NCBI GenBank assembly: GCA_009838965.1
Contig: VXQP01000069.1
Coordinates: 7,130-71,129, forward strand
Source of the DNA: Chloroflexota bacterium
GTDB taxonomy: Bacteria; Chloroflexota; Dehalococcoidia; Lucifugimonadales; Australimonadaceae
Length of the DNA stretch: 64,000 bases
Reading direction: 5' to 3'
Shown here in pieces: positions 51,620 to 60,958 of the stretch. Made by a program: the position numbers and the translations under genes. The number at the start of each line of letters is the position of its first letter. Position 1 is the stretch's first letter. The notes under the pieces were generated by a model. The model saw only the letters and a list, made by a program, of their open reading frames with translations. It ran no database searches and was not told the origin of the DNA.

Positions 51620-52991
51620 CGGCGAACACGAACTCACGGCCGGCCCTCTCCCGACGCATCAGGACGTCGCGAGGGACGTGCTCGGCCGCTTCCAGGACCT
51701 GGGACACCGGTACTGGGGCTGGGTAACGGTGCTCGCGTTCCTGTTCGTCCTCGGGATCGTTGGGTTCATCATCCGCCTCTCGGAAGGCTTCAGCGACGAG
51801 AACCGTGCGAACTGGGGCTACTTCGTCGCGACGCTTGCGTTCATCGTCACCACGTTCACGGCCATGCCGGTTATCTCGGCTGGGCTGCGTCTCGCGAAGG
51901 CGAACTGGAGGCGGCCTCTCACGCGCGTGACGGAGAACATGGCCATCACCGGCTTGCTCGTCGTGCTCATGCTCATCCCCGCGCTCATCGCCCTGCCTTC
52001 CATTGAGGGCAGGCTCAGCATCTGGTTCGAATTCCCGCTCGGAGCGCCGGGCGTCTGGGACGTCATCGGCTACGGCACACTGGCGTTCATCGGCCTCGCC
52101 CTGCTCTGGGGCGTCGCTCTACCGGACCTCGCGGCGGCGCGTGATCACCTCCCGGCTTCCCAGCGTCAGCGCGTTATCAAGTGGCTCTCGCTCGGATGGG
52201 TCGGTGGCACCCGCCAATGGCGCGTGCTCTACCAGGGCTCGCTGCTCGCCGGTGCGATGTACCTGCTCACATACCCGCTCGTGCAAACGCTCATGATCTC
52301 GGACTTCCACCACGGCCTGATACCGGGGTTGAAGGACGCCATCATCCCCGCGACGGTGGTGGTCAACGGTCTGCAGGGCGCGGTGGGCATGACCCTGCTC
52401 ACCATGTACCTGATGCGCCGGTTGGGGAACTATGAGAGGTACTTCAGCGTGGAGCAGTTCTGGGCGCTTTCCAAGCCGCTGCTGGCGTTCTCCCTGCTCT
52501 GGTTCTACTTCTGGTGGGCGAGCTTCATCACCTTCTGGTACGGACGCCAGCCTGGCGAGAGCGAAGTTATCCGCCTGCTGGTGCTGGACGAGTACCGGGG
52601 GGCGCTGATGATCTCCTTCTTCCTCAACTTCATCGGCCCACTCATCGCACTGGTCTGGAACCCCGTGCGCCGCAGCGTATGGGGCCCCGCGCTCGTTGGC
52701 ACGGGTGTGGTCATCGGAGCGCTCGTTAACCAGGTGCGGCTCTACGTCTCGGCCTTCTCGGTCGCAGACCCGAGCCAGCACGTGATGCACCCGCGCCCCG
52801 CAACGCAGTGGCCCGACGCGCCGGACCTGCTCATCATGGTCGGTGCGATCTCCGGATGCGTGCTGCTCTTTATGCTCGTCAGCAAGATCATCCCGGTGGT
52901 CTCTATCTGGGAGGTCGGCGAAGGACTCAGACTCGTGAAGGTGAGGCGTTACCTGAACCGCTACGCAAGAGTGATAGCCAAGTCGCACTAG
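51612..52991 (+). CDS. NrfD/PsrC-like membrane subunit 1 of Alternative Complex III
   Basis: A 459-residue integral membrane protein with about ten helices. It is related to the neighbouring ActC (shared GSIWEVGEGL/IPIWEEKEG-type ends and R-P-x-x-R-x-x-E-x-M motif: WRRPLTRVTENMAIT). It probably plays the ActF role or a second quinone-module role, but it lies before actC rather than after actE. The first 35 residues are polar and cytosolic. The start overlaps the Fe-S subunit stop. Confidence 0.85.
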   Translation: MHNGEHELTAGPLPTHQDVARDVLGRFQDLGHRYWGWVTVLAFLFVLGIVGFIIRLSEGFSDENRANWGYFVATLAFIVTTFTAMPVISAGLRLAKANWRRPLTRVTENMAITGLLVVLMLIPALIALPSIEGRLSIWFEFPLGAPGVWDVIGYGTLAFIGLALLWGVALPDLAAARDHLPASQRQRVIKWLSLGWVGGTRQWRVLYQGSLLAGAMYLLTYPLVQTLMISDFHHGLIPGLKDAIIPATVVVNGLQGAVGMTLLTMYLMRRLGNYERYFSVEQFWALSKPLLAFSLLWFYFWWASFITFWYGRQPGESEVIRLLVLDEYRGALMISFFLNFIGPLIALVWNPVRRSVWGPALVGTGVVIGALVNQVRLYVSAFSVADPSQHVMHPRPATQWPDAPDLLIMVGAISGCVLLFMLVSKIIPVVSIWEVGEGLRLVKVRRYLNRYARVIAKSH

Positions 52992-53016
52992 CCGCACAGG
53001 CACGGACAACAGCCGG

Positions 53017-54390
53017 ATGTACTACCGCAGAACGCTAACCGACGCACAGATAAACAGGGAGCTCCTGGACGTCGTCCTCAGGACGCCCATGTGGTGGGTC
53101 GTTATCGTTTCTATCCTGGGACTTATCGTCGCTGGTGCAGCGAGCGCGTTCGGCTTCATGATGAACCAGGGGTTGGGCGTCACCGGCTTGCAGCAGCCCA
53201 TCTTCTGGGGCTTCTTCATCACCAATTTCATCTTTTGGGTCGGCATCAGCCACGCGGGCGTGATGATCTCCGCCATCCTGCGGCTGAGCCAGGCGGAGTG
53301 GCGCAGGCCGATGGTGCGTGCGGCGGAGACCATGACGGTCTTCGCATTGATGACCTCTCTGCTGCAGCCGCTCATCCACGCAGGCAGGCCGTGGCGCATC
53401 TTCTACTGGGTGTTCCCGTACGACTGGGCGCGCGGCATCTGGCCGGACGTACGCTCTCCGCTGGTGTGGGACCCCACCGCCATCATCACCTACCTCACGT
53501 CCAGCTCGCTGTTCGTCTACACCGCGCTGATCCCCGACCTCGCCATAATCCGCGACCGCAGTACCGGCTGGCGCCGTACCGTCTACGGCATCCTGGCGCT
53601 CGGCTGGCACGGCAACCCGAGGCAGTGGAAGCTGCAGGGCATCGCGGGCATCCTCCTATCCGCCCTCATCCTGCCGGTGTTCGTCTCCGTGCACAGTATC
53701 GTGTCGTGGGACTTCGGCGTGAGCCTCGTGCCGTCGTGGCACGTAACCGTCTTCGCGCCGTACTTCGTTATCGGCGCTGTGCACTCGGGTGTGTCGGCGG
53801 TCGTCACGCTCATGATCCTGATGCGCAAGCTGTACAAGCTGGAGAACTTCATCTGGGAAGAGCACATTGACGCAGTGGCGAGGCTGCTCATCGTGGTCGC
53901 CACCGCATGGCTCTTCTTCTTCTGGCTGGACCTGGTCTTCGCCCTGTGGCTGAAAGAGGAGCAGGAGATGACCGTATGGCACCTCCGCCTCTTCGAGCCG
54001 CCGTGGAGCTGGCTGTTCCTGGTGTTCATTGTCTGCTCGTACATCATCCCGGTGCCATTATGGATGTTCCGGCGCGTTAGACGGAGCTTCACCTGGATGC
54101 TCTGGACAAGCCTCCTGGTGAACGTCGGCATGTTCCTGGAACGTCTCATCATCATCGTGCCCGCGCTCATGCGGAAGGGGCCGTGGGTGTTTACCTACGA
54201 CACCTACCGCCCGAGTGCCGTGGAGGTGACGCTGATCGTGGGCTCCATCGCACTGGTGGCGTTCCTCCTGATGCTGTTCAGCAAGTTCTTCCCGCTCATT
54301 CCCATCTGGGAGGAGAAGGAAGGCCAGAAACTGATAGACGAGGTCAAGGTCGGCGACCGCGTGGTCCCTGCTCTGGTGAAAGAGCACTAG
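53017..54390 (+). CDS. actC: Alternative Complex III subunit C (NrfD/PsrC-like quinol module)
   Basis: A 457-residue, roughly ten-helix membrane protein. It has the family quinol-site region FWVGISHAGVMISAILRLSQAEWRRPMVRAAETMTVFALM followed by LIHAGRPWRIFYW, then DLAIIRDRS and the C-terminal FFPLIPIWEEKEG. This is the subunit that oxidises menaquinol in the membrane. It follows NrfD subunit 1 by 25 bases and precedes actD by 22. Confidence 0.92.
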   Translation: MYYRRTLTDAQINRELLDVVLRTPMWWVVIVSILGLIVAGAASAFGFMMNQGLGVTGLQQPIFWGFFITNFIFWVGISHAGVMISAILRLSQAEWRRPMVRAAETMTVFALMTSLLQPLIHAGRPWRIFYWVFPYDWARGIWPDVRSPLVWDPTAIITYLTSSSLFVYTALIPDLAIIRDRSTGWRRTVYGILALGWHGNPRQWKLQGIAGILLSALILPVFVSVHSIVSWDFGVSLVPSWHVTVFAPYFVIGAVHSGVSAVVTLMILMRKLYKLENFIWEEHIDAVARLLIVVATAWLFFFWLDLVFALWLKEEQEMTVWHLRLFEPPWSWLFLVFIVCSYIIPVPLWMFRRVRRSFTWMLWTSLLVNVGMFLERLIIIVPALMRKGPWVFTYDTYRPSAVEVTLIVGSIALVAFLLMLFSKFFPLIPIWEEKEGQKLIDEVKVGDRVVPALVKEH

Positions 54391-54412
54391 CAGGCGGAGT
54401 GAGGAGAGTTCG

Positions 54413-54925
54413 ATGGCAAACACGAAACTGATGGGGCTGTTCCAGGATCCTGAACAAGCCGCAGGGGCCATGACCAAGCTAAAGGAGAACGGCTTCCCCG
54501 TCGAAGACCTGGACGTCTACTCCGGCAGCCCGTTCCCCGAGGGCTCCTTCGGCGAACACGAACCGGAGATGCGGTTGTTCATGTTTCCCTTGGTGGGCGC
54601 GCTCGTCGGCTTTGCTATCGGCCTGCTATGGACGGCCGGCACGCAGATCTCCTATCCGCTGGTCACCGGCGGCAAGCCTCTGCTCAGCATCCCGCCCATG
54701 ACCATCATCATGTACGAGAACACGATGCTCGGAGCGATTATCTTCACAGTGCTCGGCGTGCTGTTCGAGTCCCGTCTGCCGCGCCGCAAGCTGGGTCTCT
54801 ACGACGAGCGCATCACCGAGGGCTACATCGGCATCATCGTCGACTGCCCCGAGGAGCGCGCCTCCGCCGCCGAGACTGCACTCCAAGGCGCGGGTGCCGA
54901 AGAGATCAAGAGGGAAGAGGGCTAG
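54413..54925 (+). CDS. actD: Alternative Complex III subunit D (DUF3341)
   Basis: A 170-residue protein with an N-terminal ACT-like cytosolic domain (MGLFQDPEQAAGAMTKLKENGFPVEDLDVYSG), two transmembrane helices (FMFPLVGALVGFAIGLLW, MTIIMYENTMLGAIIFTVLGVLFES) and a short C-terminal domain. The layout is that of DUF3341/ActD. It is a structural membrane subunit next to ActC. The downstream actE starts eight bases after its stop. Confidence 0.92.
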   Translation: MANTKLMGLFQDPEQAAGAMTKLKENGFPVEDLDVYSGSPFPEGSFGEHEPEMRLFMFPLVGALVGFAIGLLWTAGTQISYPLVTGGKPLLSIPPMTIIMYENTMLGAIIFTVLGVLFESRLPRRKLGLYDERITEGYIGIIVDCPEERASAAETALQGAGAEEIKREEG

Positions 54926-54932
54926 GCAACCC

Positions 54933-55595
54933 GTGCAAACCCGCCGCCGCAACATCCTTCTAGTGCTGACCGCCGCCGTCGCCTTGGCGGCAGTCGCTGC
55001 CGCATGCTCGCCGGGAGACCCCTTCCGCTCCACCGGTTCGTACCCGATCGACGTCTTCCAGGAGATGCACTACAACCAGACGCAGAAGTCGCAGGAGCCA
55101 CCCCGCTTCCTGCCGCCCGAAGACTCCTACCCGGTGGAGGGCGGCTACATCTCTGTTGACGAGATCGAAAACATCGCGGAGCTGGAGAACCCGCTCGCCG
55201 ACGACCCCCTTGCACTGCACCGCGGCGCCCTGCTCTACAAGCAGAACTGCTCGGTCTGCCACGGCCTCACTGCGGATGGCGACGGCTACGTGGGTGGATT
55301 GCTCAGTGAATACAACGTCACCCGTCCTCCCGCGTTCGGCGACGGCGACGGCGTGGTGGTTATTCGCGATACCGGCACGACCGAAGTAAGCCCCGGTGAA
55401 ACATTCGGTAACATCTCCGGCGGCAAGGGGTTCATGCCCGCGTTCGAGCCTCTGCTCTCGGTAGAGGACCGCTGGGCACTCGTCACGCTCATCGACGCTA
55501 CCGTTGCGGAGAGGCAGGCCGTGCTCGAGTCGATCAACGATATTCCGGAAGAGCAGCGCACCCTCGACCTTCTCCGGCTGCGGGGGCAGCTCTAG
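54933..55595 (+). CDS. actE: Alternative Complex III subunit E (monoheme cytochrome c lipoprotein)
   Basis: A 220-residue lipoprotein. The GTG at 54933 (VQTRRRNILLVL) gives a signal peptide ending at AAVAAAC. The mature part has one heme c site, CSVCH, in LYKQNCSVCHGLTADGDGYVGG, and a Met ligand in GKGFMPAF. It is the exit heme that passes electrons to a terminal oxidase or soluble carrier. The longer frame from 54894 overlaps actD and would spoil the signal peptide. Confidence 0.92.
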   Translation: MQTRRRNILLVLTAAVALAAVAAACSPGDPFRSTGSYPIDVFQEMHYNQTQKSQEPPRFLPPEDSYPVEGGYISVDEIENIAELENPLADDPLALHRGALLYKQNCSVCHGLTADGDGYVGGLLSEYNVTRPPAFGDGDGVVVIRDTGTTEVSPGETFGNISGGKGFMPAFEPLLSVEDRWALVTLIDATVAERQAVLESINDIPEEQRTLDLLRLRGQL

Positions 55596-55630
55596 CGCGG
55601 GCGGCCTCGAGCCGCTCGGCGACGGCTGCC

Positions 55631-56185
55631 GTGAGAAACACGTACACCAATCTGCGCCTCCGCCGCACCGCCACGCTTCTCCTGGCGTGTGCCGTTCTCT
55701 CCGTTATGTCGATCGCCCCTGCGAGCGCTCAGACCTATGAGGAGCTCCCTCCTGACCTGGAGGAACGCGCGCAGCGCATCTACTCCGGCGTCATGTGTCC
55801 TCAATGCGCGGGGCAGACTATCGACGAATCGAATGCCCCCATCGCCGAGGCCATGCGTACGGCGATCAAGGCGCAACTGCGCAACGGCGCATCGGACGAC
55901 GCCATCATGGACAGCCTCGTACAATCGTATGGCGAGGGCATCCTGGCATCACCCCCGACGCGCGGGTTCTCCCTTCTGGCCTGGCTCGTCCCGCCGCTTG
56001 TGCTCCTGCTTGGCGCGGCTGCTGTGTTCTTTACGATACGAAACATGCGTGGGCGTTCGGCAATCGAGCCTGCCGCTGCTGCTGCGGGCGGAGGCACCGC
56101 GGACATTGTCAGCGCGGGACCGTTACCGTTTGACCTCGTGGACAGAGAGTTGGGCGAGGATACACACGCGGCGGAGGAACGCTGA
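55631..56185 (+). CDS. ccmH: Cytochrome c biogenesis protein CcmH
   Basis: A 184-residue membrane-anchored thiol protein. The signal peptide ends at ASAQ, and the periplasmic domain has the CPQC redox motif in RIYSGVMCPQCAGQTIDESNAPIAEAMR, the CcmH signature. A membrane helix (LLAWLVPPLVLLLGAAAVFF) lies near residues 115-135 and a cytosolic tail follows. It keeps apocytochrome CXXCH cysteines reduced for heme attachment. It begins with GTG 35 bases after actE, so cytochrome maturation is built into the respiratory operon. Confidence 0.92.
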   Translation: MRNTYTNLRLRRTATLLLACAVLSVMSIAPASAQTYEELPPDLEERAQRIYSGVMCPQCAGQTIDESNAPIAEAMRTAIKAQLRNGASDDAIMDSLVQSYGEGILASPPTRGFSLLAWLVPPLVLLLGAAAVFFTIRNMRGRSAIEPAAAAAGGGTADIVSAGPLPFDLVDRELGEDTHAAEER

Positions 56186-56189
56186 ACAA

Positions 56190-58190
56190 ATGGCGAATCT
56201 CGGCACGGCAACCATACTCATCGCACTGCTCCTGACCGCCTACAGTGTGCTGACGTCATTCGTGGGCGCGAAGCGGGGCGATGCCCCTGCCGTCGTCAGC
56301 GCCCAGCGTGCGAATTATCTGACCACGCTCACGCTGGCAGTATCGATGGGTGCGCTCGTCTACGCGTTCCTGGAGAACGACTTCAGCATCCGCTACGTTG
56401 CGGAGAACAGTAACCTCGCGATGCCCCGCATCTACACCTGGGTGGCCTTCTACGCCGGCAACGCCGGGTCGCTCCTGTACGTCGCATTCGCGTTGAGCGG
56501 CATGGCGGCGTTCTCCATGGCGCTCGCTCCACAGCGGCTTGGGGCGCTTCGTCCGTACGCCAACGGCGTGCTCATGCTCATCCTGCTCTTCTTCCTGGTC
56601 GTGCTCTTCTTCCTCGCTAACCCGTTCGCAACACTGGAACGGGCGCCGGCGGACGGGCAGGGCATCAACCCGCTGCTCACGCACCCCGGTATGTTCGCGC
56701 ACCCGCCGCTCATCATGACCGGGCTCGTGGCGATAGCGGTGCCATTCTCGCTGGCCGTTGCAGCGTTGCTGCGAGGCCGCATCGACGACGACTGGGTGGA
56801 CGCCGGGCGCGTCTGGGGGCTCGCCGCGTGGGTGCTGCTCGCTATCGGTCTGCTGCTCGGCTCCTGGTGGGCGTACACGATCCTCGGCTGGGGCGGCTAT
56901 TGGGCGTGGGACCCGGTTGAGAACGCCGCGTTCATGCCCTGGCTGGCGCTCACCGCCTTCGTCCACTCCATCATGGTCCAGAAGCGCCGGGGCATGTTCC
57001 GCATGTGGAACATCGCGCTCATCAACATCAGCTTCACCCTGGGCGCGTTCGGTATCTTCATCAACCGGGGCGGGCCTGTGCCGTCGGTGCATTCCTTCGG
57101 AGCGTCCACGCTTGGCTGGGTGTTCCTCACGTTCCTTGGTGTGGTAACGGTTGCATCTTTCGCCCTCTTCTTCTACCGGATGGCCGTTCTGCGTAGTCCA
57201 TCGTCTCTCGAATCGGCGCTCTCGCGTGAGGCCGCCTTCCTCGTGAACAACCTGCTCCTGCTCGGAATCGCGTTCGTCACGCTGTGGGGCGTCGTCTTTC
57301 CGCTCATCTCGGAACTGGCGACCGGAGACACCATCACTGTGGGGGAGCCGTTCTTCAACACCGTGAACGGGCCACTCATGCTCGCGCTCATCCTGCTGAT
57401 GGGTATCGGCCCGCTGCTTCCCTGGCGCACGGCGACATGGCAGAGCGTCCGCCGTGCGCTGTTCGTTCCCGGGGTCATTACGCTCGTCATCACCGCGGCA
57501 GCCACGCTCCTCTTCCGCGTGACCGTGCCTGTCGTGGTGCTCGGCATCGCGGTCAGCACGTTCGCGGGCATCAGCATCCTGCAGGAATGGGTGCGGGGGA
57601 CGTTGGCGCGCAGCCGCTCCACCGGCGCGCTGTGGCCCGTGGCGTTCGGACGGCTGGTCGCCTCGAACCGTCCGCGCTACGGCGGCTACGTCGTGCACCT
57701 GGCCGTGGTCATGCTTGCCTTCGGCATCGTGGGGTCTTCGTTCTACGACCAGGAGCGTGATGTGTTTATGTCCGTCGGGGACCAAGCCGCGATAGGCGAG
57801 TACACCGTCGAGTTCATGGATGTCAGCGCCGAGACGTTCGCCGACCGCACCGAGCGCACTGCGGTCCTGAACGTTACGAGAGGAGGCGAGAGCCTCGGCA
57901 CGCTCAGTGCGTGGCAGGGGGTCTACCCGTCGTTCTCCATGATTTCGACCCGGGCGGGCATACGCTCTACGCCCCAGGAAGACCTCTATGTGATATTCAG
58001 CGAACTGCAGCCGGACGGCCGGACTGCGGCGTTCCGCCTGCTGGTGAACCCCATGGTCTGGTGGATGTGGCTCGCCGGGCCGTTCGTCATCCTCGGCACC
58101 GTCGTCGCCCTCTGGCCCGCACGCCAGCGCGCGGTTGCTTACGCGATTCCCAAGGTGCCGGGTGCTGCGCCAAGCGGCGGCGCGCCCTAG
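56190..58190 (+). CDS. ccmF: Cytochrome c heme lyase subunit CcmF
   Basis: A 666-residue protein with about 14 transmembrane helices that attaches heme to apocytochrome c (System I). The WWD heme-handling domain is GWGGYWAWDPVENAAFMPWL, and conserved periplasmic His residues occur in THPGMFAHPPLI and VPSVHSFGAST. The C-terminal periplasmic part (RTAVLNVTRGGESLGTLSAWQGVYPS) and last helix are present. The ATG at 56190 lies five bases after ccmH. No ccmA-E genes occur in the window. Confidence 0.95.
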   Translation: MANLGTATILIALLLTAYSVLTSFVGAKRGDAPAVVSAQRANYLTTLTLAVSMGALVYAFLENDFSIRYVAENSNLAMPRIYTWVAFYAGNAGSLLYVAFALSGMAAFSMALAPQRLGALRPYANGVLMLILLFFLVVLFFLANPFATLERAPADGQGINPLLTHPGMFAHPPLIMTGLVAIAVPFSLAVAALLRGRIDDDWVDAGRVWGLAAWVLLAIGLLLGSWWAYTILGWGGYWAWDPVENAAFMPWLALTAFVHSIMVQKRRGMFRMWNIALINISFTLGAFGIFINRGGPVPSVHSFGASTLGWVFLTFLGVVTVASFALFFYRMAVLRSPSSLESALSREAAFLVNNLLLLGIAFVTLWGVVFPLISELATGDTITVGEPFFNTVNGPLMLALILLMGIGPLLPWRTATWQSVRRALFVPGVITLVITAAATLLFRVTVPVVVLGIAVSTFAGISILQEWVRGTLARSRSTGALWPVAFGRLVASNRPRYGGYVVHLAVVMLAFGIVGSSFYDQERDVFMSVGDQAAIGEYTVEFMDVSAETFADRTERTAVLNVTRGGESLGTLSAWQGVYPSFSMISTRAGIRSTPQEDLYVIFSELQPDGRTAAFRLLVNPMVWWMWLAGPFVILGTVVALWPARQRAVAYAIPKVPGAAPSGGAP

Positions 58191-58223
58191 GCGGGCTGTG
58201 GTGTCGGCCCTGGCAGGGTTGTC

Positions 58224-58586
58224 GTGACCATCCTCGTCCTTACGCTGCTCGTGCTCGTTGCGATAGTCGTCCTCGTCTATCCGTTCTGGGCGGCACGGTA
58301 CGGGGGCGTGCTCTTCGACGACCCCGCGCGCGACCTCGAGGCTGGCATTCGCCGCGCCCGCAACCGCGTCTATGAAGAGATACGCGCGCTGCAGCAGGAG
58401 TACTTCCTGGGGAATATGACCGAGGCCGAGTACCGTGGGCAGTTGCAGGCCGCACGGCAGCGGGCAGCGGAGCTGATCCGCGAGCAACAGCAGGTGAATG
58501 AGACTACCGTTGCCATCGAAGACCGCGTGGATACGGAGTTGCGTGAGATCCTTCTGCGCGATGGCGAGCCGGAGGAACGAACGTGA
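58224..58586 (+). CDS. CcmI-like small membrane/coiled-coil protein
   Basis: A 120-residue protein with one N-terminal helix (TILVLTLLVLVAIVVLVYPFW) and a charged alpha-helical region ARNRVYEEIRALQQEYFLGNMTEAEYRGQLQAARQRAAELI. The short-helix-plus-MTEAEYR pattern resembles the N-terminal half of CcmI; the TPR chaperone half is missing. The GTG start follows ccmF by 33 bases, and the stop overlaps the next gene by four. Confidence 0.75.
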   Translation: MTILVLTLLVLVAIVVLVYPFWAARYGGVLFDDPARDLEAGIRRARNRVYEEIRALQQEYFLGNMTEAEYRGQLQAARQRAAELIREQQQVNETTVAIEDRVDTELREILLRDGEPEERT

Positions 58587-59797
58587 TGCGTGCCGCCGCA
58601 TCGGTCGCTGTCCTGCTGGCAGTGCTCCTGCTGCTCCCTGGTCAGGCGCTTGCGCAGGAAGTGGGTGAGGTCGAGATAGCGGGGCGTGTGGAACACGGAG
58701 CGGATGCTGCCTCGTTCGATCCCGCACAGGCGCGGGTAACGCTCAACGTACTGGAGGGGATCACGCTCGTCTCGCAGGACTCGGCGCTACCCGATGAGTC
58801 CGGCGCGTTCAACTTCACTGCTACTGCTGTCGAAGGGCGCACCTATTTCTTCTCCGTCGAGTATCAGGGCGCGAACTACTCCGCCGTGCGCGACGCGGGA
58901 GATTTGAGTGAGCCCGTCGTCGTCACTGTCTTCGACACCACGAACGACACCTCCGTTCTCACCGTGCAGAGTCACACCGTCATCGTTACCGGCGCGGTGC
59001 CGGACGAAGGGTTCGTGGAGATACTCGAGCGTGTCATGGTACGGAACGACAGCGACCTCACGCTCACTCCTGACCTGAATGCTCAGGGTCCGGCGATGCT
59101 GAGCTTCCTGCGCTTCGCTCTCCCCCCGGGCGCGTACAACCTCGACGTGCGGTCGAACATCACCGGTGGGCAGGTGCTGGAGGTCGACCGCGGTTTCGCG
59201 ATCAACTCGCCAGTCCCGCCGACCGCTCCGGGGCTGCCGCACCAGTTCGAGTTCGTCTACCGCCTCGACTACGACGAGCCTGTGATTGACCTCACTCGCA
59301 CGATGCGGTTCGGCGCGGAGTCGGTGCGTTTCGTGGTGCCGGTGGACGTTGCCACACCGTCGTCGGCTCGTCTGACAGACCTCGGCGCGACGGAACTCAA
59401 CGGGCGTCTGCTACGCCTGCTGGAGGGGCAGGACATCGCGCCTGCCGAGGTGTTGCCGCTCGCTGTCGCCGACCTGCCGGGCAAGTCGGCGTTCGATGCA
59501 GCGCGCGAGTCTGCCGGTGAGTGGTACGTCCGGTATGTCGTTCCCGCTGCCGTTGGCCTGACGACTGCAGCCCTCCTGCTGCTGTCGTTGCGCCGTCGAC
59601 GTGCAGTGGCCATGGCCGGCGCCAGCAGGGAGCACTTGATTGCCGAGGCTCGTGCCCTGCGCGATGCATACGACCGGCACACTATCGGAACGACGGCATA
59701 CGAAGGCAGGTCGCGCGTGATACGGGACGCACTCGTGCAGGCGGAGGTGCGCGACCGGCTCACCGAAGCAGACGGGGAAGGCAGCACCAGAGACTGA
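58583..59797 (+). CDS. Exported protein of the ccm cluster, unknown function
   Basis: A 404-residue protein with a signal peptide (cleaved after QALAQ), a ~300-residue periplasmic beta-rich region with carboxypeptidase-regulatory-like beginnings (VEIAGRVEHG, DESGAFNFTATAVEGRTYFFSVEYQG), one C-terminal membrane helix (VVPAAVGLTTAALLLLSL) and a short cytosolic helical tail (HLIAEARALRDAYDRHTIGTTAYEGRSRVIRDAL). The overlap with the CcmI-like gene shows it belongs to the operon. It may help periplasmic heme or apocytochrome handling; no motif proves this. Confidence 0.7.
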   Translation: MMRAAASVAVLLAVLLLLPGQALAQEVGEVEIAGRVEHGADAASFDPAQARVTLNVLEGITLVSQDSALPDESGAFNFTATAVEGRTYFFSVEYQGANYSAVRDAGDLSEPVVVTVFDTTNDTSVLTVQSHTVIVTGAVPDEGFVEILERVMVRNDSDLTLTPDLNAQGPAMLSFLRFALPPGAYNLDVRSNITGGQVLEVDRGFAINSPVPPTAPGLPHQFEFVYRLDYDEPVIDLTRTMRFGAESVRFVVPVDVATPSSARLTDLGATELNGRLLRLLEGQDIAPAEVLPLAVADLPGKSAFDAARESAGEWYVRYVVPAAVGLTTAALLLLSLRRRRAVAMAGASREHLIAEARALRDAYDRHTIGTTAYEGRSRVIRDALVQAEVRDRLTEADGEGSTRD

Positions 59798-59810
59798 CTA
59801 CGTGCGCCCA

Positions 59811-59845
59811 TTGCGCTGCGCATCGGTTGGACGTATCGTTGGCGT
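59811..59845 (+). promoter_or_regulatory. Leaderless promoter of the ABC ATPase gene
   Basis: TTGCGC (59811-59816), a 17-base spacer and TATCGT (59834-59839) are followed by six bases and the ATG at 59846. The -35 hexamer and spacing are identical to those of the pyr promoter. Confidence 0.65.
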
Positions 59846-60958
59846 ATGCGCGTATCTCTCCCGCGCCGCAGAGCGCACGAGGAGCCCGTTCACTGCGAAG
59901 GCCCCGCCGTTCGGGTCGAAGGACTGGCCAAGTCGTTCAATGGCACAACCGCCCTCCGCGAAGCCACGTTCGATGCCGAGCGTGGCAGTATGGTCGCGCT
60001 CCTCGGCCCCAGCGGTGGCGGCAAGACCACTACACTCCGGCTCATGGCAGGGTTCGAGACACCCGACGCCGGAACTGTCACCATTGCCGGCCAGACCGTC
60101 GCGGGGCCCGGACGGTTCGTGCCGCCGGAGCGCCGCCGGGTCGGCATGGTTTTCCAGGACTACGCCCTCTTTCCTCACCTCACCGTTCGCAAGAACGTCG
60201 CGTTCGGGGTACCGCATGGCCCTGACCGGGACCGCGCTGTGCAACAGGCTCTGGAACTCGTGGGTATGACTGCTGAAGCGGAACGGATGCCGGACCAGCT
60301 CTCCGGCGGACAGCAGCAGCGCGTCGCGCTCGCGCGTGCGCTCGCTCCCAAACCGAGCGTGGTGCTGCTCGACGAGCCGTTCTCGAACCTGGACGCGAAC
60401 CTTCGGCGGCACGTGCGGGGTCACATCCGCCAGATACTGCGGGATGCGGAGACCACCTCTGTCTTCGTGACACACGACCAGGATGAGGCGTTCAGCATCG
60501 CCGACAAGCTGTGCGTCATGCTGGACAACCGGCTCGAACAGACGGGCGCGCCGGAAGATGTGTACCTCTACCCTGCGTCGCTCGGCGTTGCGCGGTTCAT
60601 GGGAGTCGCAAACATCTTGCCTGGCGAGTGCTCAGGCGGCTACGTCCGATGCGAACTGGGCGTGCTTCCGGTGGGCAATCCCGACCCTCCGAAGGGGTTG
60701 GTGATCGTGTGCGTACGCCCGGAGACGGTGCGCCTGCACACGGAATCGGACGCGTCGGTCGAGGGGATCGTGACCTCCGTCGAATTCCATGGCACCTCCA
60801 AGGCGGTGAACCTGCGGCTCCGCTCCGGCAGGCCGGTGCGCTGCGTGATGGGCGTGCACATCCCCGCCGAGGTGGGAGAGACGGTAAAGGTAGGGGTAAA
60901 CAGTTTCGTCGCGGCCTTCCCTCCGCCATCCGCTCACGACACCGCTCACGCGGCTTAA
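59846..60958 (+). CDS. Orphan ABC transporter ATPase (FbpC/PotA-like)
   Basis: A 370-residue importer ATPase of the iron(III)/spermidine/molybdate type. It has Walker A GPSGGGKTTTLRL, Q-loop VFQDYALFPHLTV, signature LSGGQQQRVALARAL, Walker B VVLLDEPFSNLDA and H-loop THDQDEAF, followed by a TOBE-like regulatory domain (VRPETVRL, VEFHGTSKAVNLRL). No binding protein or permease is near, so it must serve a transporter encoded elsewhere or be shared. Its stop overlaps the convergent HAD gene by four bases. Confidence 0.88.
   Translation: MRVSLPRRRAHEEPVHCEGPAVRVEGLAKSFNGTTALREATFDAERGSMVALLGPSGGGKTTTLRLMAGFETPDAGTVTIAGQTVAGPGRFVPPERRRVGMVFQDYALFPHLTVRKNVAFGVPHGPDRDRAVQQALELVGMTAEAERMPDQLSGGQQQRVALARALAPKPSVVLLDEPFSNLDANLRRHVRGHIRQILRDAETTSVFVTHDQDEAFSIADKLCVMLDNRLEQTGAPEDVYLYPASLGVARFMGVANILPGECSGGYVRCELGVLPVGNPDPPKGLVIVCVRPETVRLHTESDASVEGIVTSVEFHGTSKAVNLRLRSGRPVRCVMGVHIPAEVGETVKVGVNSFVAAFPPPSAHDTAHAA

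Noticed and set aside
56256-58727. 823-residue minus-strand open frame
   Set aside because: It lies opposite ccmF and its partners and is rich in Arg, His and Glu without motifs. CcmF is unambiguous.
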